Source: Cytidiella melzeri
Lineage: Eukaryota > Basidiomycota > Agaricomycetes > Polyporales > Irpicaceae
Length of the DNA: 13,817 nucleotides
Direction: 5' to 3'
Assembly: GCA_022592445.1 (NCBI GenBank)
Contig: JABYQR010000649.1
Location: forward strand, 1 to 13,817
How positions within the stretch are numbered: position 1 is the stretch's first letter; each line of letters opens with the position of its first letter. The notes under the pieces are model-generated. The model made no database searches, was not told the origin of the DNA, and saw only the letters and a list, made by a program, of their open reading frames with translations. This document shows, one piece after another, positions 6,847 to 13,817 of the stretch. Both the position numbers and the translations under genes were made by a program.

Positions 6847-8068
6847 CTATCCACTCAAGTCTAACAACTTATCTGGTGAGTAGTAACCTAACTGGTACAG
6901 ACGAGCACTACTCATGAACTGCTTCACAATGGCCGCTGTCGCCCAATCGCCCTCGAAGCGCTCAAGGTATGAGTGAATGCAACGAGCCTATAGATAGAGT
7001 CAGGGTCTTACAACGATGAACAGAAGGATGCAGACTTACCGACACAAAGATCTTGCTTAAATCCTTGGCACTGACACAGCGGTAAGGGCGCGAGAGGTCC
7101 AACTGTGCAGCGTGCACAAGCTCGCGCACAGTTGCCTAGAGTAAAACGTCAGCAAATGTTGCGACGATGACGAAACGCGTGCGCAACGTACCAATATCAT
7201 ATTATAATTTTTGCCCCTTCGTGCCCAGTGAGGCCCATGGCTGCCTTCAGATGGTATCCGCGCTGGCCACCACCAGCACTCCCTTTCGGCTTGGGGACGG
7301 AGTTTGGAGCGCATGTGAGTGAGGGTAACACAACGCGCTGCGTGTTGATGATGGCAGCGCCTGCGTTATGTGTGGTTGGTGCCGTGAACCGAGCCATTTG
7401 GGCTGTACAACGTGCAGCTGTATCAGGGTTGCGAGTTCATGCGGGCACACGACAGCGGAGACGCACCTTGTAACATATTGAACTGTGCGGCCAGCTCCTC
7501 CATAGTGAGACCTTCAGGAAATTCGCCAACACCTCCGTCTTGCGTAGCCGTGGGTGTGATGGGCGTGGTAGCGTGTGCGTCATGATTTGCCTGTGCTGTC
7601 GTGACACCTGCCATAACGGGAGCCACCGGAGAGCTTGTTGTGGTGAAAGGTGTTCGAACACATGCGAGACATAAGCGAATTGGAACAAAAACAGAATAAA
7701 TCGAAACGTACGGGGGAATGGTGGGCGCAGTCGAGAAGCTCGGAATTTCTGTATATGGTCGTTGAGGCGCATCATGGGTCACCATAGAGCTTGTGGCCAT
7801 GGGGCTGTTGCCGGCATCCCGGAGTGCTGGATCGAGGTGAAAAACATTCGTTCGGGGTGTCGAGGGGTCAGGAAGGTGAGCAGCTTCAGCCGAGGCGGTT
7901 GTTGTTGTTGTTGCAGAGCGAGGCGTGCGTGTGCGCTATGATAGGTGCGTGGCTCGTGAGTTGGGTATTGCGGTATGGCCTGATATGACTCACGGGTGTT
8001 TTTTCCACATTGTGGGCATTTGATGCCGTTTTGCGTTGAGGTGTAGCGCGGGGCTTTTGGATGCTCAT
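6847..8068 (-). pseudogene. Six-exon gene of unknown family, frame-shifted and cut by the LTR
   Basis: Proposed exons, 5' to 3' on the minus strand: 8068-7994, 7935-7712, 7633-7467, 7417-7192, 7135-7040, 6987-6847. The introns are 58, 78, 49, 56 and 52 nt, all GT-AG with GTGAGT, GTACGT, GTGCGT, GTACGT and GTAAGT starts, and exons 1-4 join in frame. The protein starts MSIQKPRATPQRKTASNAHN (basic), continues with a Thr/Pro/Ser-rich stretch, then an acidic segment EFPEGLTMEELAAQFNMLQG, a Gly/Lys-rich part (PKPKGSAGGGQRGYHLKAAM), and a compact helical end (ATVRELVHAAQLDL; RCIHSYLERFEGDWATAAIV). Exon 4 is one base out of step: after a run of five A (7207-7211) the frame meets TGA before the splice site, and one more A would give YNMIL joined cleanly to ATVREL. 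The last conserved-looking residues are KQFM at about 6922-6911; the frame then runs into LTR sequence and stops at 6847. I do not recognise the family; the layout resembles a nuclear or DNA-associated protein, but that is a guess. Confidence 0.6.
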
Positions 8069-8155
8069 TTTAGGCAAGAGCAGTGAGTAGCTGGGACCTG
8101 AGGGATGGGCACAAGCAGATCCCGAGACAACAGCGCTAGCTAGCTCCTAGTTTTC

Positions 8156-8164
8156 CTATTTATA
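8156..8164 (-). promoter_or_regulatory. TATA box of the minus-strand six-exon gene
   Basis: TATAAATAG on the minus strand, about 90 bases upstream of the ATG at 8068. That spacing fits a short fungal 5' UTR, and it supports the choice of this ATG. Confidence 0.55.
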
Positions 8165-8191
8165 CTCAGAAGGAGACGGGTGAAACGTGAC

Positions 8192-8214
8192 TGCGTTTAT
8201 TGAGAATAAACGCA
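8192..8214. promoter_or_regulatory. Perfect inverted repeat upstream of the TATA box
   Basis: TGCGTTTATT, a 3-base spacer gag, then AATAAACGCA: ten perfect base pairs 28 bases upstream of the TATA box. Partly matching flanks (gaaac to the left, gtttc to the right) extend the symmetry. It could be a binding site for a dimeric regulator; no factor is identified. Confidence 0.35.
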
Positions 8215-8469
8215 CCTGAGTTTCGCGTGATTTTACACAACACGTCGATGCATTTGTCATTGTAAGCACTGTGCATCAGGTAAATAATCAAAAAAACATT
8301 ATACCTTGCGTGGCGTTGAGACACTAACATACCCCCCGGCCACAAAGGGACTGGGCACAAACACACCTGACCTCGCGAGAGGCGATTACATGTGTAAGTA
8401 GGGGTTGAGGGTATGCGTGAATGTAGGTTGCAAGTGGGTCCAAGAGTCCTAGGCTGCACCTAGACTCGG
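8215..8469. other. No feature seen
   Basis: This stretch lies between the promoter of the minus-strand gene and the repeat-rich block. I see no credible gene, repeat or RNA. Confidence 0.5.
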
Positions 8470-9370
8470 GCGAGCGGTGATGCAGTTGCAGGGCTCGGAG
8501 TGCGAGGCCAAAAGTGCTGTGGTTTGTTTGGGTAGCTGGGAAAAGTTCCGGGTAGAAAGATGTAAAGTAAAGCCAAGCAAGGCAAGGCAATGCAAAGAGG
8601 CAATAGAACTTAAGTGTTGCAAAAGAAAGTGGTATAAAAGTGATAGAGCTAGGGGCAATGCAGTGGTGAAGAAAGGGGAGCAATTGGAATGCGATACACA
8701 AGAAGGGGGAGAGGAAGTGGTGTGGTAAAGTGCGAGAGAAAGGACTGCGCTGGCTCATTGCAAGAGGATAACGCAAAACGCCATGGCAAACACAGTAGGA
8801 AACGCAATGGGAACACAGAATAAACACAGTCTAAATCGCAGTAGCCTTGAGAAAGAGAAGGGGCGGCTGTAAAAGGGGGTCACAGTGAAGGAGAGCGCAG
8901 TAAATCGCAGTAGCCTTGAGAAAGAGAAGGGGCGGCTGTAAAAGGGGGTCGCAGTGAAGGAGAAACGCAACTCAGTAAGTAACGCAGTGAAATAAACGCA
9001 GTAGGAACACAAAAAGGGGGTCGCAATGAAGGAGAAAGTGACGCAGGGTGAGAGATACGCACTGCGGAGTTGCTCAAGAAGCAAGGGAAAAGTGGCAGGG
9101 GCAACTTTGAGGGGGAAACCGCGGGGGTGTTGTATCCTAAGCTAAGCAAAGTACAGACACAGCGTATATTAGTAAAAGGCAATAGGGGCTATAGCAAATT
9201 GAAGCCATGCGAGAGCAAGGCAAGGAAAGGGGCATCGCGCGATGAAACGAGGGACAAACGCGAAACATGTTACAGGAGCGATGGGGCACTGCCTTTAGCC
9301 GCTCTGCAAAGAGAACAGGCTGCGGAATCCGAGGGAGTGGAAAAGGGGGCCGGGGGGTTCCAACAGCTAT
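8470..9370. repeat. Degenerate purine-rich flank of the minisatellite
   Basis: A G- and A-rich plus strand with scattered decayed copies of the downstream repeat words (for example aagccaagcaaggcaaggca near 8571, gaagccatgcgagagcaagg near 9202). A cleaner direct duplication lies inside at 8832. Several long reading frames exist on the minus strand, but they are Leu/Ser/Pro/Cys/Phe-rich and low in complexity, as expected from the skewed composition, and are not annotated as genes. Confidence 0.5.
8832..8969 (+). repeat. Two 69-bp direct tandem copies
   Basis: The segment beginning taaatcgcagtagccttgag starts at 8832 and again at 8901, and the copies are almost identical through aaagggggtc and cagtgaaggag. 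A shortened third piece (aaagggggtcgcaatgaagg) appears near 9011. High identity indicates recent duplication. Confidence 0.8.
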
Positions 9371-9920
9371 GAGCTTGAGTGCGAGGGACTCAAGGCGGCA
9401 ATATGCGGCAAGTGAAGCCATGCAATGCGAAGCCATGCGAACCAAAGCAGAGGGAATGCAACGCGAGGCAGCGCGAGGCGAAGCAAGGCGGCACGACGCG
9501 ACGCGAGGCAATGCGAGGCAAGGCAATGCAAGGCGACGCGAGGCCAAACAAAGCGGAGGAGAAGCGAGGCAATCGCGAGGCAGCGCGAGATAACGCGAGG
9601 CGAAGCAAGGCGGCGCGACGCGACGCGAAGCAACATGCAAGGCGAGGCAAGGCGAGGCGGCGCGAGGCGAAGCGACGCGGAGGGAATGCAATGCAATGCA
9701 AGGCGAGGCAAGGCGAGGCAATGCGAGATAATGCGACGCGACGCGAGGCAAAGCAAGGCGGCGCGACGCGACGCGAAGCAACATGCAAGGTGAGGCAAGG
9801 CGAGGCGGCGCGAGGCGAAGCGAAGCGGAGGGAATGCAATGCAATGCAATGCAAGGCGAGGCAACGCGAGGCAACGCGAGATAACGCGAGGCAACGCGAA
9901 GGGCATGCAAGGCGAGGGGA
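9371..9920 (+). repeat. GCRAG/GCAAN minisatellite with a 148-bp higher-order repeat
   Basis: The plus strand is made almost wholly of 5- and 10-base words such as gcgag, gcaac, gcaag and gcgac, with very few T. Larger copies are superimposed: aagcaaggcgg starts at 9481, 9603 and 9751, and agggaatgca at 9681 and 9829, so the last two blocks are exactly 148 bases apart. Because the words lack stop codons in most frames, all six frames stay open for long stretches and give false ORFs of about 100-230 residues. On the minus strand the array is fused in frame to the Gag remnant. Confidence 0.85.
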
Positions 9921-11447
9921 CGAGGAGTAGTTGTCGACGGACCAGCAACAGCGGGAGTAGCGACGACAGCGGCGGCAGTGGCAGCTTTGCCCTTGGCACC
10001 AGCAGCGACGGACTTCCGGGTAATACCCTTCCTCTTCATTGCCTCCTTGTACTTCTCTGTCCAGGGCGAAGGGCAAGCAGGCGTCGTGTGGCCTGTCTCG
10101 TTACAGTTGTAACACTTCATCTTCAAAGTGTCACAAATGGACTTCTCCTTCGAGTAAGGAGCGGCAGTCGCACGAGCAGAGGAAGTGGCTTTCGCCGGAC
10201 GTTTGACACATTTGTAGACTGCTGGCGACGCAGCGGAAGAACCACCAGCGGGCCTATTGCGAGGGACGAGGGTTGACAAATTCTTAGACCGAGAGCGGTC
10301 AAGTGGGTGAGCAAGTCGCCAGCTATGGAAGTTGCGGCGAAGCTCGACGCTCAGAGAGATGGGGCTGTAGTCGTACTTCTCGCCCGCAGGAGTACGAGAA
10401 CGCACGCCAGCCTCGTAGCTAGCGCGAGTATGCGCATAGGCAGGGGGGATGATGCCGACGAGGGCGGAGTAGAAGATATGCTGAGGGAATTCGATACCCT
10501 TGGACAGAATCTTGGAGTAGAGATTGTGCGCGTCGTCAAGCAGTTTGTCCATTCCGTGGACAGGACGGCGGAGGGAGAAGAGTTGGAAAATTTTGTTCGC
10601 GTCCGACATAGTAGAAGTCGGCTCGAAACGTTCGGAGAGTTTCTCCATGAGTCTGTGGGGCATGGTCTTGTTGAGATAGTTGGCCATCACAGAGTCCGCA
10701 ATGTCCAGCCAGGACGCTGAAGATGGCCCGTTGGACCTCTTGAGGGATAGTCAGACCACCCCTGTAGCTGTAGAAGTCGACGATGGTCGACATCGCAGTA
10801 TTGACGCGGAACTTCCACATTGGCCAGGTATCAGGACCTGTGAGTTTGCCAACATCTGCGAAGGCTTTGTGGACGTCGCTAAGCGACATAGTATACTCCA
10901 CATCGTGCTTTGGAGGCACGGAAAGGAGGGATGACTCTGCTCGCGCGGAGTCAGTAGGCCCAGATGGCGAGGGGGACGGTGCACGATGGGCTCTGGGCAG
11001 TTTGCCCCTTCGCCTTTCGTGCACCTCGTCGTTGTCCATAGGATCGTTGCTGTTGTCTGATGATGGTTTAGTGGTGTGACGACGGGCGAAGTCGTCGCGG
11101 AGTGTGTCGAATGGAGTGCGACGGCGATCAGATGGGGGTGCTGAGACTCGACGTGATGCCGTGATGCGGGCAGTGGGATGGTCGACGACAGCTGAGGTAG
11201 AAGGGACGTTGGGGGCGTGGTCGGAAGGTGCAGCAGAAGGTGCAGGACCTGGGGTACCAGCGCGAGAAGCGGAAGACATCAAAGATTGTTGAGGAGTAGG
11301 AGCAGGAGGAGGAGTAGGAGTAGGAGTGAAGACCGGGGTACGTCTCCTGCAAGTGGTACGAGGGATAGTGCCTCGAAGAAAGTCGGTTTGGTGTTGTTCG
11401 CGCGTAGAACGACGAGGTTGAGACTGATCAGCGGGATCAGAGCTCAT
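9921..11447 (-). pseudogene. Ty1/copia-type Gag remnant, frame-broken and truncated
   Basis: Gag is the nucleocapsid and capsid polyprotein of LTR retrotransposons. The ATG at 11447 (MSSDPADQSQPRRS) opens a Pro/Ser/Thr-rich, probably disordered N-terminus of about 190 residues. A copia-Gag-like core follows, KLTGPDTWPMWKFRVNTAMS, then MANYLNKTMPHRLMEKLSER and NLYSKILSKGIEFPQHIFYS. A CCHC zinc knuckle, CYNCNETGHTTPAC (C-x2-C-x4-H-x4-C), lies at 10114-10073, with a basic Lys-rich tail after it. The core is split over two frames: near 10700 the reading must skip one base (after QRAIFS, before SWLDIADSV), so this copy cannot make full Gag without frameshifting. Downstream, where protease, integrase and reverse transcriptase should be, the sequence passes into the minisatellite at about 9921. 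A PBS-like site and LTR lie directly upstream. Family assignment rests on the core and knuckle, not on a search. Confidence 0.75.
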
Positions 11448-11500
11448 CAACTGGTGGAGAGTGAGTGCAGAGAGTAGTTTGAGTAAGGTAAAGAGCTTCT

Positions 11501-11515
11501 CCGGGGCTCATAACC
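11501..11515 (-). other. Primer binding site, initiator tRNA-Met anticodon-arm type
   Basis: On the minus strand GGTTATGAGCCCCGG directly follows the LTR end CTAACA. It is complementary to GGGCTCATAACC, the anticodon stem-loop (CAT anticodon) of initiator tRNA-Met. This matches the half-tRNA priming known for Drosophila copia and yeast Ty5. It lies 54 bases upstream of the Gag ATG. Confidence 0.65.
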
Positions 11516-11790
11516 TGTTAGAAGCTATGCAAGTAGAGGAAAGCGTTGAGAGAGTAAGACTGAGGGGAATCACACAGTGGGAGTTGGGGATCAAAAGTGC
11601 TTAGAGTTGCATTGATCGGAGTAAGTCTTATATACGGTAACTACGGCGCTCGTATGTTAAGCGTCTAATTTAATATAGTCGAACAAAGTAGATATGTATA
11701 GTAGTCGTTTACATAAGTAGATACAGACATGTATATAAGCAGAGCTGCTGAAGCAGCAAGAATAATAGGACTCATCTTCGAAGCTTAACA
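11516..11790 (-). mobile_element. Probable LTR of the minus-strand copia element
   Basis: Read on the minus strand it starts TGTTAAGCTTCG and ends AGCTTCTAACA next to the primer site, giving the TG...CA ends of an LTR at about 275 bp. TATATAAG (11634-11627) would be its TATA box. The left LTR partner and the rest of the element are not in the window. An alternative reading is that 11655-11790, which begins TGTTAAGC and ends GCTTAACA, is a separate plus-strand element. Confidence 0.5.
11732..11739 (+). promoter_or_regulatory. Plus-strand TATA box
   Basis: TATATAAG, pointing toward the second primer-site-like sequence at 11826 and away from the TATATAAG on the minus strand at 11627-11634. The two would drive divergent transcripts. 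Confidence 0.4.
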
Positions 11791-11825
11791 GCCTCTACCC
11801 CTCGCACACATATTCCACTTTGTTA

Positions 11826-11840
11826 GGTTGTGAGCCCCGG
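11826..11840 (+). other. Second initiator tRNA-Met-type primer binding site
   Basis: GGTTGTGAGCCCCGG differs at one base from the minus-strand site and is again complementary to the initiator tRNA-Met anticodon arm. The preceding ctttgtta is a poor LTR end (no CA), so this copy may be degenerate. It points into the plus-strand sequence that leads to the frames at 12332-13817. Confidence 0.5.
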
Positions 11841-12331
11841 CTTTTAACTTAACTACATCCACACTCTCAACGACATCCATCAACCAGTATCCCCCAAGCT
11901 TTCTTATAAGTAAGTTTCTCTACTTTACTTTGTTTGGCCACATAGTAGTAGTAGAGTTGTACTGGTTGACCGCCTCAGCTTCGAATACAATATTCCCAAC
12001 TGATTTTCTACAGCTAATTCCCTCACCTACTTGCCCCTTGCGTACGCACTCCCAACCCAGCTGAATACTTAAGCCACCCTTGGTGGTTCTCGACTTTAAC
12101 GAGTCGTGCATTACGCGGAATCTGCCTAACACGCAGTGTAAAATCCGGTGGTGGAGGAACAAGCTCCCACTTGTACAAGTGGTAGATCGGCGGAGTAGTA
12201 CAATAGGAGGGTAGTGTTGAGTGGCACTCTAAGCTTGTGACTTAGAGGCCTAGGACCTTCGTGTTGGCGCATGTCAGTCAGTCCTGGAATTAGAAATCGC
12301 CGCTTTTTGTAGCTGTAGAATTTCTTGAGGC
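11841..12331 (+). other. Leader-like stretch; no convincing gene
   Basis: After the primer site comes pyrimidine-rich leader sequence with an intron-like segment (GTAAGT at 11910 to AG near 11950, only about 41 nt). A perfect 16-bp palindrome CCACTTGTACAAGTGG (12167-12182) and a 7-bp stem with a 7-base loop (12227-12247) are present. A minus-strand frame of 80 codons (11920-12162) and a plus-strand frame without an ATG are both weak. Confidence 0.4.
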
Positions 12332-12616
12332 ATGTCGTCCAGTTTTACTTTTGGTATCACGGAGATTGTGGACTCCCCTATACTTCGTGGTGTTTCTTAC
12401 ATGCGCCATTATGTTTTCGTCGTATCATACCGACTGGTAGAAGTCAAAGTTGCAAGTGGTCATACTCGTCTTGAATCACTTGTAGAAAACTTTTACTCAC
12501 ATTCGACTTTTCCATTAGCAATCCCCAGGACTTTCTCAAGGAAAGTGTTGTGGATTGAATATGACGACATAAATCTTATACTTTCGATTCTTTCTTCCAG
12601 ACCGTTATATTTTTGA
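12332..12616 (+). CDS. Doubtful 94-residue ORF
   Basis: An ATG frame of 94 residues (MSSSFTFGITEIVDSPILRG) ends at TGA 12614-12616, only two bases before the next ATG. I do not recognise it. The end of this stretch (12580-12600) is a T/C-rich run ending in CAG, like a 3' splice site, so the region may instead be leader or intron sequence of the downstream gene. Linked genes with a 2-base gap are not expected in a fungus. Low confidence that this is translated. Confidence 0.2.
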   Translation: MSSSFTFGITEIVDSPILRGVSYMRHYVFVVSYRLVEVKVASGHTRLESLVENFYSHSTFPLAIPRTFSRKVLWIEYDDINLILSILSSRPLYF

Positions 12617-12618
12617 AG

Positions 12619-13817
12619 ATGCCAAACAACTCTCGCCGCACTTCCCGTCGCGTCATTGCCCGCTTCGCTCCCCATTCTCCCAATGATCCCTACCGCGTTC
12701 ATGACTATACTCGGTTTGACCGTATGGGTCACCCCATCGTTATGGAGATAAGAAGTTCACCAACTCCCATCTCTATCCGTATGAGTCAGACCGACGCTCA
12801 GGATGCTAGGATCAATGTCAACTACGTTGACAGGGACGGAGTCAGGCGCATGGAATTGATGGAGTATAGTCTTCTCGGTTGTCACGGCTGGGACAGATTT
12901 AGGCAGAGTGACAGGCAAAGGCACCTCCGAGAGGTTAATCGTATCATTGATGAAGCCAATTGAGAGGCAGAATTGGACTTGTATAGACGAAGGCCTCGCA
13001 ATGTCAGCGCGGAAATAAGGGCACATCAAACCCAAAGTTCTTCCAGGGTTAATGCTGCACCTCCTCGTCGATCTGCGTCGTCGTCGCACCCTCATCCTCA
13101 TCCTCATCCTACTCCAATGCCACCGCCTTTTGTGAGTGCAGGATTATCGCTTTGGGACATGGTTGCCCAAGCATTAAATGATTTTGCATCTCCACAGACT
13201 TCTTCAACTATGGTCAATCCGCCTACACCGGTAATTCCGGATATCGTTGATGGTATGAACGGTTTAAATATCAGTTCACCCGTATCTCATGATTCTTCAG
13301 AACCAGTAGTCCAGGCCGCTTCAGCTGCCGAACCTACTCCGGTTCCGTCCTCCACTACTCAGGAGGAGGGACAGGTTGAAGATGAATGGCCAACGGTATA
13401 CGCTCCCCAACCAGTCATTCCCACTTTTTCATTCGACGACTGGGTCCACGTTGATCGTACAGACACTAGGCCGGCTTCGCCCGTCTACGTGTGCGGTATG
13501 GTTTATGGCGTGGATGGACCAAAGGGGGAGGTTTTCAGGCCGGAGCAAGTTTGTTCCATCCTCGCCATGCAACACGTTCAACATCCCAACTATACGCCCA
13601 ATGAGCTGGTCTTACGCTCTAATGGACTGGTTGATACAATGGTCGTTAGCATGGGCAACAAATGCGAGCACTATCGTGAGATGGTCGAGGAGCTGGAGGA
13701 ATTTGCCAAGTCTCAGCGGATCAAGGAGATCACAGCTTGTGCCCGCATCTACCTCAAGCTAAAGAGGGGACAGTGGCCGGACTGCAATAATATCTGGAAC
13801 ACGTACTTTATCTCAGT
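12619..13817 (+). pseudogene. Unknown protein, interrupted by one in-frame TGA, open to the window edge
   Basis: The ATG at 12619 (MPNNSRRTSRRVIARFAPHS) opens 114 codons ending at TGA 12961-12963. The same frame is then open for another 284 codons to the end of the window without a stop. The upstream part is basic and polar with YSLLGCHGWDRFRQSDRQRH; the downstream part has basic EAELDLYRRRPRN, a His-Pro repeat (HPHPHPHP), a Ser/Pro/Thr-rich linker, then an ordered-looking region (FSFDDWVHVDRTDT, VYVCGMVYGVDGPKG) and a helical stretch EHYREMVEELEEFAKSQR. Composition and codon choice are the same on both sides, so the TGA looks like a mutation; CGA to TGA at a CpG would explain it. An optional in-phase intron (13132-13197, 66 nt) would not remove the stop. 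It follows a copia-type leader, but no Gag, protease or RT motif is visible, so it may be element-borne or a host gene. Not recognised. Confidence 0.5.

Larger units (their letters stand above)
6415..6867 (+). mobile_element. Probable solo LTR (borders uncertain)
   Basis: This AT-moderate segment has the parts expected of an LTR promoter. There is a repeat-rich U3 with GGAAC every 10 bases at 6428-6462, a TATA box TATATATAG (6730-6738), a small stem-loop after it (CTGAGGG/CCCTCAG, 6747-6766) and a pyrimidine-rich run (6820-6860) ending in ctaacaa. It begins TGTATC and is bounded by the 8-base direct repeat CTTATCTG (6407-6414 and 6868-6875). Eight bases exceed the usual 5-bp duplication of LTR elements, and CTTATCTG also occurs in the 11-bp repeats just upstream, so the left border is unsure and could lie further left. 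No internal element coding sequence follows; a minus-strand gene begins at once. Confidence 0.5.

Noticed and set aside
7423..7800. A 125-codon single-exon gene on the minus strand
   Set aside because: Better explained as parts of exons 2 and 3 plus retained introns of the six-exon gene, which has consistent splice phases.
8324..8827. 167-codon minus-strand ORF
   Set aside because: Low-complexity Leu/Ser/Cys/Phe-rich product from purine-rich degenerate repeats; no start context, introns or domain pattern.
9379..9999. Long ORFs on both strands in the minisatellite
   Set aside because: The repeat words lack stop codons in nearly all frames, so all frames are open by composition alone.
12227..12247. 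tRNA-like anticodon arm (7-bp stem, 7-base loop with a TGT centre)
   Set aside because: No acceptor stem, T arm or GTTCRANNC B box could be placed around it.
13376..13762. 128-codon plus-strand ORF
   Set aside because: Shadow of the longer open frame (12964-13817), which has better composition and fewer Trp/Ser-rich oddities.

Overview
The window looks like transposon-rich genomic DNA from a filamentous fungus, most likely a basidiomycete (Agaricomycetes). This is inferred from short GT-AG introns of about 49-78 nt, a small secreted-protein gene with a compact promoter, and remnants of Ty1/copia-type elements with a fungal-style Gag. No bacterial gene organisation, rRNA, convincing tRNA or CRISPR array was seen.

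Layout. (1) Positions 1-5830 hold a large foldback structure. Two long imperfect inverted arms (about 256-2470 and 3834-5626) are built partly from tandem ~140-bp units, about seven on the left and four on the right. They flank a 1.36-kb centre carrying one credible gene, a 127-residue small secreted protein (3451-3834, plus strand). The stop codon lies exactly at the inner edge of the right arm. (2) 5830-6900 holds a possible orphan 3' exon, an 11-bp tandem repeat and a probable solo LTR whose promoter region carries an array of heat-shock-element-like GAA/TTC motifs. (3) 6847-8068 (minus) is a six-exon gene of unrecognised family with a TATA box. It appears broken by a one-base shift in an A run, and its last exon runs into the LTR. 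(4) 8470-9920 is a T-poor, GCRAG/GCAAN-based minisatellite with a 148-bp higher-order repeat and degenerate flanks. (5) 9921-11447 (minus) is a copia Gag remnant with a CCHC zinc knuckle, a frame break in its capsid-like part, and no protease, integrase or RT in the window. Its sequence is cut off by the minisatellite. (6) 11501-11840 holds two divergent primer-binding-site-like sequences, both complementary to the anticodon arm of initiator tRNA-Met, so two copia-type leaders face away from one short LTR interval. (7) 12332-13817 (plus) holds an unrecognised coding frame interrupted by one in-frame TGA and open to the window edge.

The only gene that looks intact is the secreted protein at 3451. 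Most other coding sequence is broken by frame shifts, a stop codon, or insertion of repeats. The most unusual item is the secreted-protein gene sitting as cargo between kilobase-scale inverted arms that also supply its 3' UTR. Second are the minisatellite fused in frame to Gag and the back-to-back half-tRNA-primed leaders. No function is claimed for the unrecognised proteins.
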